Source: Thermoplasmata archaeon
GTDB lineage: Archaea > Thermoplasmatota > Thermoplasmata > GCA-020350865
DNA: 15,889 bases
Direction: 5' to 3'
Assembly (NCBI GenBank): GCA_020350865.1
Contig: CP070726.1
Location: forward strand, 1,262,320 to 1,278,208
Positions within the stretch are counted from its first letter, which is position 1. Each line of letters begins with the position of its first letter. Shown in pieces: positions 12,764 through 15,889 of this stretch. Made by a program: the position numbers and the translations under genes. The notes under the pieces are model-generated. The model ran no database searches. It had not been told where the DNA came from and was given only the letters and a program-made list of their open reading frames with translations.

Positions 12764-15700
12764 CTACTTCTTCAGCATCAATGTGGTGCCGCATTCGCAG
12801 GGTATCTGGAGAGGTCTCTGGGTGGAGGTTACCTCCTTGACCTTGCCGCACTTGGGGCATCTGACACGCACAGCCTCTTTCGGTGCGGCCGTTTCCTCCT
12901 CTTCACCTTCCCCTTCCCCAGGCGGAGCGGCCTCTCCCTCCTCACCCTCTGGTCTCTCGAAGGGTGCGGGACCTTCCATGGGGCCCTTCATTGCACCCTT
13001 ATCGGCGCCCTCGGGCATCTCCTTTTCGAAGGCTGCGAAGCTCGGTCCGGCTGCCGGTCCCTCGGGGCCCCTGCGCCTTCTAGCAGAACCTCTGCCCATG
13101 ACCAACCCGATGATGAAGAGGATGATGCCTATGCCGATTCCTATGCCCATGCCCGTGATCCCTGCAGGGGAGAGAATCTCCCCGACTCCTACAGCGCTGG
13201 GCTCCTGGACTTTCACTGATTTGGAAGTGTCATCACCGTCGCCCTGGGCACCCGACAAATCGATTTCAGCCTTGATGTCGATGCTCTCACCCTCCTTGTC
13301 GGGCACTTCCCATTCCACAGAGGCCTCACCGACCTCGCCGAAGTCGATGTCAATGGTATCTATATCGATGACCTTCGTGCCTTCGTAGAACTTCACCACG
13401 ACATCCTCTGCATTGCCTCCTTCGTTCAGAACAAAGGCCTTGAGTGTGATTGTTTCGCCGGGTGCGGGATTGGACTTGCTGAGGTTGAGCTTCTCGCCGT
13501 CGAAGGACAGGTCCGGTCTGAGGTCCATGATGTCCAGTGTCAGCTCGTTGTCGCTGTCGTCTGTCTCGATGACCTCCGAAACCTCCACCTTCAATTCCAC
13601 CTCCTCTGCCAGAACGGTCCACCTGAAGTTCACCGTCTTCACGACCCCGGCATCAATGGAGGAGATGCTCTTTGTGCCCCTGACATTGCCGTCCTCGTAG
13701 AACTTGACCTGGAGGTTCTCTGCCTTGGCGTCGCCCTCGTTTGCCACATCAACCGAGATGGTGATGGCATTTCCGACCCGGTCCTTCAGGTTGTCCAGGT
13801 TGTCCACGCCGTGCACGTCCTGGATGACCAGATTGGGCTTGGTTATGTTGATTCTCACGTATACGTAATCAGAGCTGAAGGATTCATCGGTGGATTTCAC
13901 AAACACCCGCAAATCGTGGGTGCCGTCCTCGTCATTGGGTATATCGAATTGGAGGGTGAATGTACCGCTTGTGCCGGGGTCCAAAGGCTCGACGCTGGGT
14001 TCGTTGGTGCCCCAGTTGGTGGGCATGTCCTCCACCCATACGCTTATGCCATCCTCGAGCTCATTGCCGTTGTTGGTCACCCTGAACGAGATCTTGGGTG
14101 GCGACTTGTTTGGGTTGTAATCGGCTGAGGGGGCGCCGCGGCCCGAGTAATCGAGCTCAAGGTCCGTGTAGCTCTCCACCTCTGTGGAGACAGTGGCGGT
14201 ATCTGAAACGTCCTCCGTGTTCTTTGAGGACGCTTTGATGTCGATTTCGTAGGTCAGGCCTGCGTCTGTTTCACCGGTGCCCGGAATCGTCACCCTTACG
14301 ATCACGTCCACGAACGAGCCCGGCTTTTCGGTGGGTCCGAGGTCCACCTGGGTGGTCTTCGTCAGGCCGCTTGCATCGTAGATTTCTGCCCAGTCCTTGT
14401 ACGGGCCCAGTAACGTCAGCTCGAACGTGTCGTTGTCATTACCCTTGTTGCTGATCTTGACGGTGAAGTCCACCACATCCCCTGGTTCGCCCGTGTCCGA
14501 GCTTACCAAGGCATCCACCTCCACATCAGCTGCAGCCAGGATCTTTACAGTGAACGTGATCGAGTATGACTTGCTCGGATCCTCCTCTGAATCGGCTGTA
14601 ATCTCTATTGAGTATGTGCCTGCTATCGCAAGGCGCTTCTCCGAGGTTATGGTCACAAAGGCGGTTGTCGTCTCGAAGCTTTTCACCCCAAGGCCCGATA
14701 TGCTGGTGGGCTCCGGGACATCGAATATCTCCTCGTCCCTGCCCGTGACCCTGAATTTGTAGGTATCCTCCGCCGTGCCGATGTTTCGCACCTGCAGCGT
14801 GAACTGCAGGGGGAGATCGCCGGGTTTGCCCTCCTTTGTGGTCTGGGGGGACGTCAGCTCGAAATCGTAGGATAGCTCTATTCTGGTGTAGACGTTGACC
14901 TCGACGGCGAAGTCATCCGGATCGTTCTTTGAAACCACCTCAATCGGTGTTAACAAATCGGTTCCGTACAGCTCCTCCCTGTCTATAATGATCGGATCCG
15001 TAAACACCTGAATATCGAAATCTATTGATTCCGACTGTGTGAGGTTCACTTCCGTCATTTCGAGGGTGACCAGGCTGCTGTAGTCGCCTGTGGCCCTTAT
15101 CGTGAAGGTCTCGAGGCCGTTGCCTGTGTTCTTGATTGTGAGTGTGTAGTCCACGTACTCGTCCACATCGGCATCCTTTCTGTCCTCCACAATTTTAAGT
15201 GTGTGTTCGTACACCTGTTTCACTTCGATTGTGAAGTTGTAATCCTCGTATATCGACGGATAGCCCTCGATGGAGATCCTGATCACCATCCAGTAATCTC
15301 CAACCGGTACCGTGGGATCAACATCCAGGACGGGGACATCGATACCCAATGTTGTTGATTCTCCAGCGTCAACTGAACCTGATACGGGGAAAGAGGTTCC
15401 AGGATTGAAAATTGGGTTTTCAAGTGCCGAGGTGTCAAAACCCACGACTGCGGCTTTGTATTTGTCATTTGTAGTGCCGACATTGTCCACATAGAGTATG
15501 AAGTCAGCTGGGTCTCCAGGATAGACATCTTTTACGGGATCCGGGCATCGCAGGAAGAGGTCGTGGGTAACGGTGATATCCGTATCCAGTGAAAGGCTTG
15601 CAGTCACAGCGTTGTCGCCCTTGGAGTTGACCCTTACTTCATTGGGTATTCCACCGCTGTAGAGGTTGTTGGCCTCGATTATGACCTGGTCCGCCAAAAC

Positions 15701-15889
15701 ACTGCACAGCACCTCGCCCGATTCATCGGGGGCGAGGGTGACGTTTTTCGGGCTGAAGGACACCAGTTGGGAATAGGGCTCAGTTGCATCTAGGAGGAAG
15801 GTATCCGCAGCATTGCCCGTGTTCTTGATGATGAGGGTGTAGTTCGCATGGGTGTTTATCAGCGTCTCCTTGCTTGTTTCGTCGTTCTG
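12764..15889 (-). CDS. Large NEW3/CARDB-repeat surface protein with cytoplasmic zinc ribbon (5' partial)
   Basis: The frame is open to the window edge: 42 further codons lie upstream of a GTG at 15763, so the true start is outside and at least 1,041 residues are visible. The outer part is a chain of beta-sandwich repeats with the NEW3/CARDB signature (TLIIKNTGNAADTF, LTIKNTGNGLETF, LQVRNIGTAEDTY, VKISNKGNDNDTF, VDVANEGDAKAENL, AFVLNEGGNAEDV). It is strongly acidic and Thr-rich. Near the C-terminus comes one helix (GMGIGIGIGIILFIIGLVMG), then RRRR as the inner-side anchor. A tail of about 100 residues follows, rich in Gly, Pro and Glu, ending in a zinc ribbon (CPKC and CEC). So the protein is probably outside the cell except for this tail. 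There is no PGF-CTERM-like end, so it is not an evident archaeosortase substrate. Codons are more GC-rich than in the left half of the window. The stop is TAG. Confidence 0.9.
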   Translation of the reverse strand, partial: QNDETSKETLINTHANYTLIIKNTGNAADTFLLDATEPYSQLVSFSPKNVTLAPDESGEVLCSVLADQVIIEANNLYSGGIPNEVRVNSKGDNAVTASLSLDTDITVTHDLFLRCPDPVKDVYPGDPADFILYVDNVGTTNDKYKAAVVGFDTSALENPIFNPGTSFPVSGSVDAGESTTLGIDVPVLDVDPTVPVGDYWMVIRISIEGYPSIYEDYNFTIEVKQVYEHTLKIVEDRKDADVDEYVDYTLTIKNTGNGLETFTIRATGDYSSLVTLEMTEVNLTQSESIDFDIQVFTDPIIIDREELYGTDLLTPIEVVSKNDPDDFAVEVNVYTRIELSYDFELTSPQTTKEGKPGDLPLQFTLQVRNIGTAEDTYKFRVTGRDEEIFDVPEPTSISGLGVKSFETTTAFVTITSEKRLAIAGTYSIEITADSEEDPSKSYSITFTVKILAAADVEVDALVSSDTGEPGDVVDFTVKISNKGNDNDTFELTLLGPYKDWAEIYDASGLTKTTQVDLGPTEKPGSFVDVIVRVTIPGTGETDAGLTYEIDIKASSKNTEDVSDTATVSTEVESYTDLELDYSGRGAPSADYNPNKSPPKISFRVTNNGNELEDGISVWVEDMPTNWGTNEPSVEPLDPGTSGTFTLQFDIPNDEDGTHDLRVFVKSTDESFSSDYVYVRINITKPNLVIQDVHGVDNLDNLKDRVGNAITISVDVANEGDAKAENLQVKFYEDGNVRGTKSISSIDAGVVKTVNFRWTVLAEEVELKVEVSEVIETDDSDNELTLDIMDLRPDLSFDGEKLNLSKSNPAPGETITLKAFVLNEGGNAEDVVVKFYEGTKVIDIDTIDIDFGEVGEASVEWEVPDKEGESIDIKAEIDLSGAQGDGDDTSKSVKVQEPSAVGVGEILSPAGITGMGIGIGIGIILFIIGLVMGRGSARRRRGPEGPAAGPSFAAFEKEMPEGADKGAMKGPMEGPAPFERPEGEEGEAAPPGEGEGEEEETAAPKEAVRVRCPKCGKVKEVTSTQRPLQIPCECGTTLMLKK

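Noticed and set aside
12783..13388. Long open frame on the plus strand opposite the surface-protein gene
   Set aside because: It mirrors the GC-rich Gly/Pro/Glu tail and repeats of the minus-strand gene; its translation is Ser/Pro-rich with no start signal or domain.
1..15889. CRISPR arrays, tRNA or rRNA genes, transposases, defence operons
   Set aside because: No direct-repeat array, T-loop-like tRNA signature, rRNA sequence, transposase or nuclease-like gene was found by reading.

Overview
The window looks like a piece of an archaeal chromosome, most likely from a Thermoplasmatota-type lineage. The sequence support is: TATA-like boxes about 25 bp before predicted transcript starts, Shine-Dalgarno (SD) sites of the GGAGGTGA type, an archaeosortase, a very large NEW3/CARDB-type surface protein, and several small Ras-like GTPases. 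I see no rRNA, tRNA, CRISPR array, insertion sequence or integrase. The phylum is an inference; no marker gene is present.

Left part (1-9.7 kb, rather AT-rich, many short single-gene units). It opens with the 3' end of an unknown + strand gene. Next come, on the minus strand, a small protein with two predicted membrane helices and a profilin/roadblock-like domain, a cupin, a 53-residue basic protein, and a Ras-like GTPase interrupted by an in-frame TAG. On the plus strand there is a persulfide-dioxygenase-like metallo-beta-lactamase fused to rhodanese, convergent with a class I glutamine amidotransferase. Then follow an unrecognised minus-strand gene, a CesT/YbjN-like protein starting at TTG, and a YdjM-type membrane hydrolase. 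Three intact GTPase paralogues follow on the minus strand (6259-6843, 7558-8100, 8289-8855), with a broken HEAT-like mini-gene between the first two, and then a small hypothetical gene.

Middle (9.7-11.5 kb). A zinc-ribbon AIM24-family protein is followed by about 850 bp without a convincing gene. That stretch holds two long perfect inverted repeats (15 bp and 14 bp arms), each with exactly 51 nt between its arms.

Right part (11.5-15.9 kb, visibly more GC-rich). Two minus-strand genes lie here: an archaeosortase with its own promoter, and upstream of it, separated by a strong hairpin terminator, a surface protein of more than 1,000 residues that runs off the window. The surface protein has one membrane helix and a cytoplasmic zinc ribbon.

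The most interesting signal is that all four GTPase genes carry the same promoter module: an inverted repeat AATATCA-N4-TGATA (exact in two, one mismatch in the other two) just upstream of a TATA-like element. In the two closest paralogues the spacing to TATA is identical (13 nt). This points to a small co-regulated GTPase family transcribed from separate, duplicated promoters. The membrane-anchored roadblock-like protein at the left edge is a plausible partner, but that link is inferred.
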